Under the pieces are notes generated by a model. The model was not told where the DNA came from, searched no databases, and saw nothing but the letters and a program-made list of their open reading frames with translations. A DNA stretch of 64,000 nt from Microplitis mediator (Eukaryota; Arthropoda; Insecta; Hymenoptera; Braconidae): contig NC_079969.1 of the NCBI RefSeq assembly GCF_029852145.1, positions 26,714,459-26,778,458 of the forward strand, written 5' to 3'. The translations under genes and the position numbers were made by a program. Positions 51,001 to 61,920 of the stretch are shown here, piece after piece (position 1 is the stretch's first letter; each line of letters begins with the position of its first letter).

Positions 51001-52309
51001 GTATCGTTTTCTCGGGATAGATACCGCTTATGCGTGATATTGATGATGATGCGTTCACGAGTTTAACGAGACTAAGATTTTAAAGTCTAAGAAAAATTTT
51101 TTTTTCTTAATTTCGATAAAAAAATTTTCTACATAAATTTTTTTCGGGTTTTACTATCGAGGAATTTAAAGAAAAAAAAAATATTTTTGGCTAAAGCGGG
51201 TCTCCAACTATTGAAATTTATGACAAAAATTTGATTAATTACATTAATTAGTTTAATGAATTAAGAATTAATTTTTTTAATGGGTTACAAAAAGGAAAAT
51301 GTTCTAAAATTGTAGAGTTAAAATTGAGTCAGCCTTGAAAGGGTAAAAAAAAAAAATTAACCTGGAATATTAAATTTTTAAATATTGTTACTGTTAATTG
51401 TGGCTCGACTCTCGTTTTTCTCGAACAAAAGACCTCTTGGACAATTAGCATCCAGTAATTAGCACACTTGGATTAGCGGTAGACAAAGTCTGCTCTTGAT
51501 CTTTTTTATTTAAATTTTTATGTATACTTTTGAATTCTTCTTCGCGTCTTCGCGTCTCTTCACAGCACGTGCTAACAGCAGGACGCGCTCTCATACTTGC
51601 ATACACTCATAATCCGTAAACAAAACATGAAAAAAAAAAAAAGGAAAAGAAATAACAAAATTAACGCCGGCTCGATGATATTTACGAGTTAAGGTTAACA
51701 AAAACACGACAGCGAAATAGGCGCGACGATATCCGGTCAATTTCACTTTCACGCACGACATCATCAGACATGCAGCGTTTTTGGAAAAAAAACTTCTTTT
51801 ATTTTCTACCGCTGGCTGGTCCACAGACTTGTCGCCAAATCTTTCGAGACTCGTCTCTCCTCACAGGGGGTCGAATTTTATTGCCATTTTTTGAAATACG
51901 GCCGATCAAAATTATGCTAGACGATAAAAATTTTTTTGTTTATTTATAAATTATAAATATAGTTTTTTAATTTATTTATTATCACGAAATAATTATAATT
52001 GTATTTTTTAAAACGATACTAATTGATGTAAGAGAACACGCGACACAATTATATCCGAATTTATAATACGATATCGTTTTACACGCGTGCGGATATAGAC
52101 CGCGCGGTATGGGACGTATGATTACAGCCTTTTATCGTTAATATGCAAATACCGTCGGTCGATTTAATGATATCTTAATTGAACTAGTCGTTATAGACTC
52201 ACCTATTTAAACTTTACCCTAAATTTTTTTTAAATTTTATTAAATTTAAAAACATAAAAACTTTTCTTCATTTTCATTCTAAAAGAAAAAATCTGAAAAA
52301 TATTGAATA

Positions 52310-53045
52310 GGGGAGGAGGGGGTAAAGTGGGCCCCTGGGGGCAAAGCAGGCCCCTTAAAATTTTCAAAACTTCAAAATACATGGGGGCAAAGTGGGTCCC
52401 TCAAAATTTTCTATACGCTAATAAATTCGGACGGATAATAATAATAAGCTTATCGAAATTCCTTATATAATGAGGGCTAAAATGGACCACCAAAACTGTT
52501 CATTAAGGGGATACGCTACCGGACCTCTTTCTCACACTCAGAAACATAAACGGGACTGTCTTTGTTGCACTCGTAGAGTAAATGAGAATTTTAAAACAAT
52601 TTTTCTCGGAGACGAATTAGAATTTTTGAAAATACGAAATTTCTAGATATTTGTTAAGGCTTTAAAAAACGCTGAAGATTCTCTATTTTAGATTTCTAGT
52701 GTTTGTCCGTAAATTAAATTGAATTGAAAATCGGTTACCGTTACCCCTTAAATATAATTTATTAAGAAAGTTAAAGATAATAAAATTACGTTTTAAAGTT
52801 ATATCGCAGCAGACTATTAATATGACTTTTATATTATCAAAATACAATTGTTTTTAGTTATTTGCAAATATCAAACGCGTAAAGAATAAAAAATATCAAA
52901 TCCCAAAATTTTTTGGAGGGCCCACTTTGCCCCTAATTTTCGATTTTAAAATTTTAATGTACGCAGCATAATGAAGTGAAAATAAGTATCAAGGGTCTAA
53001 AAAGAAGTAAACGCTCTTAAGGGGCCCACTTTGCCCCCCTCTCCC
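52310..53045. mobile_element. G-rich-ended element with TA flanks (group b)
   Basis: The left end GGGGAGGAGGGGGTAAAGTG leads into GGCCCC. The right end has GGGGCCCACTTTGCCCCCCT followed by CTCCCATA. TA precedes the left end; the outermost right bases have diverged. GGGGCAAAGTGGGTCCC and GGGCCCACTTTGCCCC repeats recur inside both ends. No coding capacity in about 735 bases. Same group as 21801-22306. Confidence 0.65.
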
Positions 53046-54033
53046 ATACATTTTTGTAATAAAACAAAATTTGTTTCAACTTTGGAATATCTCTAAGTAT
53101 TCAAAAATCATACATTACAATTTATAGAGAATTTTTTAAAAATTTTTTGAAAAATTTCGGATCAATTCTACCCTCGCGTAATTGCAATTGATTGAAGTCT
53201 AATAACGTGACTCGAAATACCCGAGTAATTTATTTTCAATAGAATGCGCTCTCATTAATGAAGCTGAGGTTATCGATAAAAAAAAAATAAAACAATCTAA
53301 CGAAAATAAAAAGTGATGACCAGAAAAGTGGGATTGAAAAACGGGATTTGGTACACCAGTTATGATGAAGCTGGTCCGGCTTCCCGCGGGGGCGGCGGCT
53401 TTGACCCGGTAATGGCGCGCCGAGAAGAATGGGAAATGTCACCAGGGGGCGAACTCTCTTTCTATTACTCTACATCACAAATACAATCATCTCTTTCTCG
53501 TTTACTCTCAAGAGTCAGTGCACATTATTTTTATACACATGCCTATACACACACACGCGTACAAGACTAAGACTCACCGCGGAGTCAACGTATATTTTAT
53601 ATTTCTGTTACCTACGTAACAGACAGACGCCACGGGGTCGTATAGAGCGAGCTTAGAGTCTCGCGATGTTATTAGTCCTCTACATTCTACTATACGTCCA
53701 CTGAGGTTTCTATAACCACAATAATAACAGCCATATAATTATAACAACATTCAACACACAATATACATACACAGATATATTTTTGAATGATCAAATAAAA
53801 TATACCGCAATTTCAATTTAAAATCATGATTTCGGTAAATTGGTACAGTGTTAAAATAAATAATTTATTCTGTTGTTAGATTGTGATCAAATGATGCTTT
53901 AAATCAATGATTTAATATTTAAATCCCGGACAAATCGACAAGGCCATGTAGATCTTTATCATGACTGTAAACACGCGTCTAAAAAAGACATTAGATTAAA
54001 TAAGTGTGTCTCTATATATATATGTATATATTA

Positions 54034-54996
54034 GACTGGGCCAAAAAAATCGACTATTTTTTTTTTTTAACGATACTGTGAAAATATTATTTGGGATGAC
54101 AAAAAAAAATTATTGTGAAAATTTGAGCCCTTAATTTTGATATTAAGAGGTGTATCATTGCAATTTTCGATTTTTTTTAAATGAGCGGGTTTTTGTCTCA
54201 TAACTCTCAATCCATCGAGATAAACAAAATCGACTCGGATACATTTTTTTAAGGAAATTTGATGCTCTACAAAAAAAATCTGATTGAAATTTTTCGTCAG
54301 ATGAACCGTTTCCTTATAGTCATGCTTTGAACGTTGGTATGATTTTAAAATTTGATTGTTCAACTTTGGAATTTTGTAATTCATGTAAAAATAAGTTTCC
54401 GGAAAAAGACAATGAATTTTCTTGAAGGAAATTGAATGCTCTACAAAAAAAGTCTCTTAACAATTTTCGCTAAATTCACTCCTTCAAAAGTTATTCAAGA
54501 TTATTGAAGTCGTTTTAAATAACTTCAACCTTGAATAACTTTTGAAGGAGTGAATTTAGCGAAAATTGTTAAGAGACTTTTTTTGTAGAGCATTCAATTT
54601 CCTTCAAGAATATTCATTGTCTTTTTCCGGAAACTTATTTTTACATGAATTACAAAATTCCAAAGTTGAACAATCAAATTTTAAAATCATACCAACGTTC
54701 AAAGCATGATTATAAGGAAACGGTTCATCTGACGAAAAATTTCAATCAGACTTTTTTTGTAGAACATCAAATTTCCTTCAAAAAATGTATCCGAGTCGAT
54801 TTCGTTTATCTCGATGGATTGAGAGTTATGAGACAAAAACCCGCTCATTTAAAAAAAATCGAAAATTGCAATGATACACCTCTTAATATCAAAATTAAGG
54901 GCTCAAATTTTCACAATAATTTTTTTTTTGTCATTCCAAATAATATTTCCACAGTATCGTTAAAAAAAAAAAATAGTCGATTTTTTTGGCCCAGTC
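54034..54996. mobile_element. Large near-perfect palindrome (963 bases) with TA flanks
   Basis: GACTGGGCCAAAAAAATCGA at the left and TCGATTTTTTTGGCCCAGTC at the right, with TA outside each end. The arms of about 475 bases are nearly identical inverted copies meeting at about 54515 around a loop of about a dozen bases. Because the arms mirror each other, the same peptide (MNYKIPKLNNQILKSYQ...) reads from the minus strand of the left arm (54067-54384) and the plus strand of the right arm (54645-55025). This is symmetry, not evidence of two genes. A transcript would form a long hairpin. The type is a foldback/MITE with a TA duplication. Confidence 0.85.
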
Positions 54997-56078
54997 TAGT
55001 ATATATATATATATTTGTACGTTGATTGTGAAAGAGGTTTTAATAGTCGAGAAATGATTGCTTATATTTACGTTTTTAAAATTCTGGTCTCAATGGTTCT
55101 GCTCTGGCGAGTAATTGGGGGAAGGAAACTCGTGTTTTCTCGAGATGATATTTAATGTTGACGAGAAAGGACAGAACTGATGAGTCTATACCTGGATATA
55201 TTGCCGAGGATGATGAGTATTGGTCTTTATCTTGTGGAAAATAAAAAAGACCCGAGACAATGAGACCGACTGAGGTAAAGTCCTTTCTCCCATCGATGAG
55301 ACGCGATGGACAAATGGTCCGTCGACTTTGAATAATCGATCTGCCACAATAGACCGAGAGGAGTTTCAAAAAATATTCTATTGTTTATCCTCGGATCAAT
55401 CTCTTTCATTTATTTTAAGATTTTTTTAAATTTTCGGACCGCAAAATAATTACTGGGTGCGGAAGCCGAGTGCCAAGTTGCGTTTTCGGAGGTGAAAGAA
55501 TATTTCATGGGAAATTTTTTTTAATTACTTTAAACGTTTTTTTTTTTTTTTTCCATTTATTTTCTTTCAGAATTCAGTAATTTATTTGTCTCATTTCAAG
55601 TTTTGTTAATTTTTTTCCTGGGTTTGTTGTTTGTTATTAAAAAAAAGTTATCCAATTAAGATAGCGTGTAAAGGAAGATAATTGCGCTGAGGACCAATTA
55701 TATCATCGGATAATAATTTAAAAACACAGGTTACCGCACAGTAAATAGTCTACTTTTTTTTCCCATGAGTTATGGCCGTAAATGACCACAGAATTTTTTT
55801 TGCTGCCCAAAAAGTTTTTTCCCATAGACCTAGTGTAGGCGCAAATTAAAAAAAGATGAAGACTAGCGAGAGCTGAAAAAAGGTTAGAGAAAGATGAAAC
55901 AAAGGAGAGAAAAAATATATGCAGGCGTGCTCTAAAAGCCAATCAAAGAATGACAGTCTTGGGACTGGGGATCCGCCTTGTAACCTTCAAAGGACTATTG
56001 CCAGAGGGCTGACTAGGTCGTCTGTATAATATATATGGTAAACCACATATACATACACATACATATGTATTTATGTAC

Positions 56079-56124
56079 CTATCTGTATCTATATCTATAT
56101 CTATAGCTGTAGCTGTATCTATAG
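56079..56124. repeat. TATCTA/GCTGTA hexanucleotide microsatellite
   Basis: Tandem TATCTA-type units with GCTGTA variants. Confidence 0.75.
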
Positions 56125-56642
56125 TCATGTTGTAGGCTACTCCATATTGATGAGTGACCTACCAACCGGATCCCCGCGCAATTCTTTAACTCTCTTACGA
56201 AAATCAATGTAACTATTGTTGTATCGTTAAATGTTTGTTACGAAAATTTTGTGAAATCGATTTCCTAACTAAGAAAACAACAATGAGAATAATAATAATA
56301 GATAAGATTATTATTAAGAGAATAATTAAAATTTGTGACAGCTGGAAATTAATAATCAGTGGGACTACTGATTAAAAGTAGACGCTATCGATTGCGTCGG
56401 TGGCAATTATTGATAGTATCAGTTATAATTACTGATCAAAAATCAGTTGCGATTAGTGACGAAATCGGTAATTGAAGCGGATTTTTAGTCAGTAGTAATC
56501 ACCGACCAATTGCGACACGGAAAAAAACAATTTGAAAATTAGTGTTGGAAATTGTGACCCGGAACCTGGGTGTCAAATGGGAAATTTGGACATTCCAAAT
56601 AATAAATTTTATAATACGTGTCAATTTTTTAAGTATCCGTTA

Positions 56643-57061
56643 CACGCAGAGAATTTTACGGTTTTTTTTGCATCAAAAATTTATAGAAAAATTACTATGT
56701 CATAGTAACATGAGGACAGTATGGAATCATTGTACAAATTACTGATACTGTAGAAATTTTTAAAATACATCGAACAGAATTTACAAGGTGAATTGTAATT
56801 TTGACAAAGCAACAGATAAAATTTATACCAACTGCATAGTAAAATTTATTAGGTTAAATCAGAATATTTAGTATGCAGTTGGTATAAATTTTATCTGTTG
56901 CTTTGTCAAAATTACAATGCACCTTGTAAATTCTGTTCGATGTATTTTTTAAATTTCTACAGTATCGGAAATGTGTACAATAATTTCATACTGTCCTTAT
57001 GTTACTATGACTAGTAATTTTTCTATAAATTTTTTATGCAAACCGTAAAATTCTCTGCGTG
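56643..57061. mobile_element. Palindromic MITE with CACGCAGAGAATT ends and TA flanks (group b)
   Basis: TA, then CACGCAGAGAATTTTACGGT at the left; ACCGTAAAATTCTCTGCGTG, then TA at the right. The arms (about 56643-56838 and 56872-57061) are complementary for nearly their whole length around a 33-base spacer. At 419 bases it has no coding capacity. The CAC...GTG ends and TA duplication put it in the same broad type as the CACAG and CACTG elements here. Confidence 0.85.
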
Positions 57062-57225
57062 TACGATTTTTGAAGTTCCAATAGTAATTTTTCTTGCATA
57101 GACAATAAATTTTCATACTTGTCCTGTAATTATTCACGTTTTAATTATAAATGAAAAAATTACTAGTTAGAATGATAGTATTTTCTGATCACTTTATCAT
57201 TATATTACTTGTCGTTTTCAATGTA

Positions 57226-57648
57226 GAGGAAGGGGGGGGGGGGGGGGCAAAAGGGAGTACCCCCAAAATTTTATAAAAAAAACTTGTATTTTTTAAATAT
57301 TCCAAAATCACTTTTGTAAATATAATTGAGCATTATTTTGAATATTTTTTGTTAAACTTTTTCAAAAATCGAGTGTCAGTCGAAAAATGTTAATGGCTTG
57401 TTGTATGATAAAAACCAATAAAATTTTTTTTTTCTTCCTTTACATCCAATAATTGTATATAATGTAATTTTTCTTTATGTAAATTATTTACAAAAAAATT
57501 TAATTTAGTCTAATTCATTTCAAATCTTTGTTTATTTACTTTGAAATTTTTGTTTATTTACTTTGAATATCATTAAAAACAAAGATTTAGTGTTTTTGAG
57601 TCCTCGAAAACTTGGTATTTCCATAAGTACTCCGTTTTGCCCCTCCCC
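57226..57648. mobile_element. G-rich-ended MITE with TA flanks, uninterrupted reference copy (group b)
   Basis: The left end is GAGGAA plus an 18-base G run into GGCAAAAGGGAGTACCCCC. The right end is AAGTACTCCGTTTTGCCCCT followed by CCCC. TA is outside both ends. Its body aligns in reverse orientation with 60985-61920 (CCAAAATCACTTTTGTAAAT, AACTTTTTCAAAAATC, CCTCGAAAACTTGGTATTTC). It lacks the nested element found there, so it preserves the empty site GAATATCATTAAAAAC. Confidence 0.8.
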
Positions 57649-57995
57649 TATATATAGTTCATTTTGTTCCATGTAGTCACTTATTAATTTTTTTTGCCGT
57701 TTTATAGCTTCAAATTGACATCAAAAAACTGAATTTTGCAACACAGAAATAAATAAAAATTTTCGAGTGCGAAATTATGTTTGAAATTTGAGACTATTTT
57801 CGATTCATTACTAGACTTCTTGATCGCAGAAGTCAAATTAATTATTTTCAAATATTAGTGAATACAAAAAAATGTGGAAAAACTGATTTTCATAAGTTTT
57901 TTGAAAATTTTCATTGTAACAAAGAAATTGTAAGGAAGAAAAATTAAATGAATTTATTTTTCATACTCGAGCAGTTGCGTTATACTGCAGGTGGC

Positions 57996-58056
57996 TAATA
58001 ATAATAATAATGAAGTAGATAATAATGATGATGATGATGACGATAATAATAATAAG
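57996..58056. repeat. AAT and GAT trinucleotide microsatellites
   Basis: Runs of AAT, then GATGATGAT, then AATAAT units. Confidence 0.8.
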
Positions 58057-58665
58057 ACGAAACTTTCATTAAGCATCTGTCAACATTGATAGAACCCCAA
58101 TACTAAGACTAATACACAAGAGCTTCGTCATCCGTCCGGATTTCTTGGCAATCCGCGATGTCATCGCTCGACGATAGTAGCGATCCGTAACTTGTACGTC
58201 ATCATCATCCTAGTCGATATATATTTCCTTTGTCTACGCGTCTCGTGTCATCGTTCGCGGGCGTGACGGAAGTATTGGTAAAGCGATGTGTAATGCAATG
58301 CAGTAGAGCTCCATCAGTGATAAAGAACTGCATTAAATATATATTTATTATGTTGGCCGGAGAAAATAATAATTGTAATGAAATAAAAGGAGGAAAATGA
58401 GAGAAGAGAGAACGGAAAGAATGAGGGTCGTGTCGCTGAAATCAAAGTCAGCAATAAATCGCGTGATAGAGACACAAAGGATACTGTGTGGATTATAATA
58501 TACATATATGTTTGTAATCCCGAGAAAGCAAATTTAAATTATATTTAAATTACAATTATCTACCATATCTGCTGATGATTAAAAAATAGAGGAAAATTTA
58601 ATGACATCAATTTACCATTTTAATTGTCCTTGAGCTAAATAATTTTTTTTTACCCAGTACCGCTA

Positions 58666-59212
58666 CACTGTAAAATATTCGCGGAGTGAATGCGGATTAA
58701 ATCCGGAGAGAATGCGGAGTGAATAAATTTTTAATTATTTACTCCCCTCGGAGTGAAATTCACTCCGCAGGGAAGTTTTCGCGGAGTAGATAATTTTTTA
58801 TTAATTTAATCCCTCCGGAGTAAAATTCACTCCGGAGCGGAGTTTTGAAAATATGATTAATAAAATATAACTCCACTCAATAAAATCGAAGTAAAAATTC
58901 GCGTATTACATTATTGATCAGCTGATACACACATACATATTTAGGCACACACGCGCACTCGCACACATTTGCACACACATTGTTTAGCAGTTTAATATAA
59001 ATCAATATAAATTTATTTAAGTATTAAAACTCCGGACCGGAGTGAATTGGGAGTGAAATAAAATCCACGTCACTCCGAGATCACTCCGCTAAAAAAAAAC
59101 TCCCAATTCACTCCGCATGCGGAGTGATTTTTTTTAAAACTCCGGAACTTCGCGTGGCGGAGTGAATTCGGATTTTATTTCACTCCCAATTCACTCCGGA
59201 TTTTTTACAGTG
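58666..59212. mobile_element. CACTGTAAAA-ended MITE with TA flanks (group b)
   Basis: TA, then CACTGTAAAATATTCGCGGA at the left; TCCGGATTTTTTACAGTG, then TA at the right. The interior is filled with GGAGTGAATT / AATTCACTCC words in both orientations, interrupted by an AT-rich centre with a CACACA run near 58929-58980. The ends are shared with 28645-29561, but the filling motif is different. No coding capacity. Confidence 0.8.
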
Positions 59213-60429
59213 TATTTGCTCCTAATTTAAATAATTAAAAAAAAATATTCCATTAAATTTTATCAGTAATTAAATATTTATCAATTAGCGAAAATTATGT
59301 AACAAATATTTTTTTAAATAACGAGTGCGGTATTAATTATTCGTAAATGAAACGAATTTAAAAAATTAATTAATACAAAATAATTGAATAATATATATCG
59401 GTATAATAATAACAATATGCAAATAAATATTATATATCAATTATCAATTTCTCGTTAATGAATAACAATAATTATTAAAACAATCAATGAACACGCTAAG
59501 CAGATAAATAAACGACTAGAGGATTCGAATTTAAAAAACCGCGGGACTGATACACGCAAATGGTTCCGAGTATTATAATATTAAATATCTCATGGGAGTT
59601 TATCAGCCCCCGGGGTTATCGCGTAAAGACAAAACTAACGGCATGTTCTCGTACGATCGTCAACCGGCTGTCGTGTCATCGTTTATCGTTTTATGACCAG
59701 CTAATTAGCGTCCCCGGGGTTTATTAGCCCGTTAGTGCACTCACCGCCACACGGAATGTCTTACACGCACTTGTATTTAATCCACACATTCAAATTTTCA
59801 TCTACATTACGCTACACCGCACACATTGCCGCGATCGAGCTCAATCGAGAATGTCTCCTATAAAATAAAATTAATAATCACGTCTAAATAATTACATACA
59901 GAAGTAAAAATCATTGGTCATTAAGGCTCGTTTTTCTTTCCTCAAGTACCAGGAAAAATAAATAATAATAGTCTTGTCTTGATGACATTTTGAGTGGCAT
60001 TAAATATTTTAAATTCCTCAACTCGCCTCTTCCTTGACGATTGATCTCCGTCTACTAATCATTTTATCATTTTTCCCAAGACAAAGACTCGTCTCAGACC
60101 GAGGCCTCGTCCAATAAATAAAAAAACTCCACTCTTAATTCCTCACTCACATGTTTATAAATCTGTACACATTTATAGTGAGTTTAGAGACTCTAGAGAT
60201 AAATGCTAAGAATCATCTGACATAATATTCCGTCACAATTGTACAGCGCCTTGAAAAAAGGTAATTTCTTATAACTTATAACACACGGACACAATGCTCC
60301 GGTGATTGTAGTGTAGGAGAGAAGCTGCCCGGATGACGAATCTCTGGCCTCACCTCGTGAAAGTCACAACAGTGTTTGTTACCAGTCGGTTATACATGTT
60401 ATATTAGATATGACGACGCTGTGTATCCT

Positions 60430-60457
60430 TTTATTATTATTATTATTATTATTATTG
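60430..60457. repeat. ATT trinucleotide microsatellite
   Basis: About nine perfect ATT units. Confidence 0.9.
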
Positions 60458-60984
60458 TTTCTCATCATAATTCTCGTCTCTTGACGCCAGCAGCCAGCAG
60501 CCTTCCATCAAGTTTCATAAACTAATGTTGGCTCATCAAACGCCCGGGACTTGGACTTGCCTGGACTTCTTAACTTATATTCTATACTGATGGCATGCTA
60601 TATGTTTATGAGACTATGGATAGTGGCCCTCAAAACACCGCATTTGTTATACTGTCGAGTTCGTTTCACTCTCTCCCGTTACCACTCATTCCTACTCTGC
60701 CCGTCTCTGTATATTCATGAGAAGAAAAATAAAAAATATTAAATACATATGATAGGAGGATGCACCTAAAAAAAATATATATACATATATACAATAAAAA
60801 AAATATGAGAGGATAAATCAAAACTAACCAGCCTCTTTTGGAACCCTCAATTCATATCATATATGACGGGGACTGGGACCCGTCTAAGTCAAAGTCTGGG
60901 GATCTACGTCTAAGGGCTTGGGTTTGATCACTGAAAGGGTTCGCTGATGAGGGAATGAACCTTCGGGCCCAAACTTGATAAGTA

Positions 60985-61920
60985 GGGGAGGGAGGGGCAA
61001 ACGGGGTACTTAAGGAAATACCAAGTTTTCGAGGACTCAAATACGCTAAATCTTTTTTTTTAATCCCGAGTCGAAATTTAGAGCCCATTTAGAGCCTTCT
61101 AAAGTCGGACCTATTTCGGACTTGGAGGCTTTAAATAGAGTCTGTTTCTATGTTAAATTAGGTCCGATTTTGGTTCCCGAGGTGCTACAAATTTCCGTTT
61201 TCGGTACTTGCGGGCTCAATCTAGGACCTGATGAAAATTAAAATTAGGTCCGATTTAGAGCCTGTAAGCCCTGGTTTATTGTAATAATAATAATATTAAT
61301 AATAATCATCATAAATTATTCAATTATAATGAATCGAAATTTATTACGGGACTAATATTGTCGGACTTGAAGGCTCAAAATCGGAGCTCTGCGTGAATGT
61401 TAGGACCTCCGGGTTCAAAATCGGAGCTACAGGACTACAGGGCTCTAAATCGGATCTATTTAAGGCTAGAGGGACCTATATAGGCTCTAAATTTCGACGG
61501 GATGATATTCAAAGTAAATAGAAGAAATTTTCAGTTACCGTTAAAAAAAAAAAATTTTTCATTTCTGCGGGCAAAGTGGGGTACCCCCTAAAAAAGGTAA
61601 AAAAAAAATTTCTGGATTTTAAACGAATTTGATTAAGTTGAATTTTTTTGTAAGTAATTTACATGAAGAAAAATTATATTTTACATGTTTATTAGATACA
61701 AAAAAAGAAAAAAAATTTTTTAATAGTTTTTATCATAAAACAAACGTCATTAATATTTTTCAACTGACAATTGATTTTTGAAAAAGTTTACCAAAAAAAA
61801 TTAAAAGTAACGCTTAATTACATTTACAGAAGTGATTTTGGAATGTTTAAAAACCATTTAAAATATTAAATTTTTTTTTTATCAAATTTTGGGGGTACCC
61901 CCTTTTGCCCCCCTGTCCCC
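60985..61920. mobile_element. G-rich-ended MITE hosting a nested element (group b)
   Basis: The left end GGGGAGGGAGGGGCAAACGG leads into GGTACTTAAGGAAATACC. The right end is GGTACCCCCTTTTGCCCCCC followed by TGTCCCC. TA flanks both ends. It is an inverted homologue of 57226-57648, split by 61065-61501. Without the insert it is about 500 bases. An internal GGGGTACCCC pair echoes the terminus. Confidence 0.8.
61065..61501. mobile_element. Nested CCCGAGTCGAAAT...ATTTCGACGGG element with AT duplication (group a)
   Basis: The left end is CCCGAGTCGAAATTTAGAGCC minus its last base; the right end is GGCTCTAAATTTCGACGGG. The interior is made of degenerate GGACCTATATAGGCTCTAAAT / TCGGAGCT-type words (CTCTAAATCGGATC, TAGGTCCGATTTTGG) in both orientations. 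It interrupts 60985-61920. Comparison with the uninterrupted 57226-57648 gives a clean 2-bp AT duplication. No coding capacity. Confidence 0.85.

Noticed and set aside
54067..55025. Two near-identical predicted proteins on opposite strands (54067-54384 minus and 54645-55025 plus)
   Set aside because: They are mirror images produced by the palindrome at 54034-54996; no domain is visible, and one symmetrical sequence explains both.
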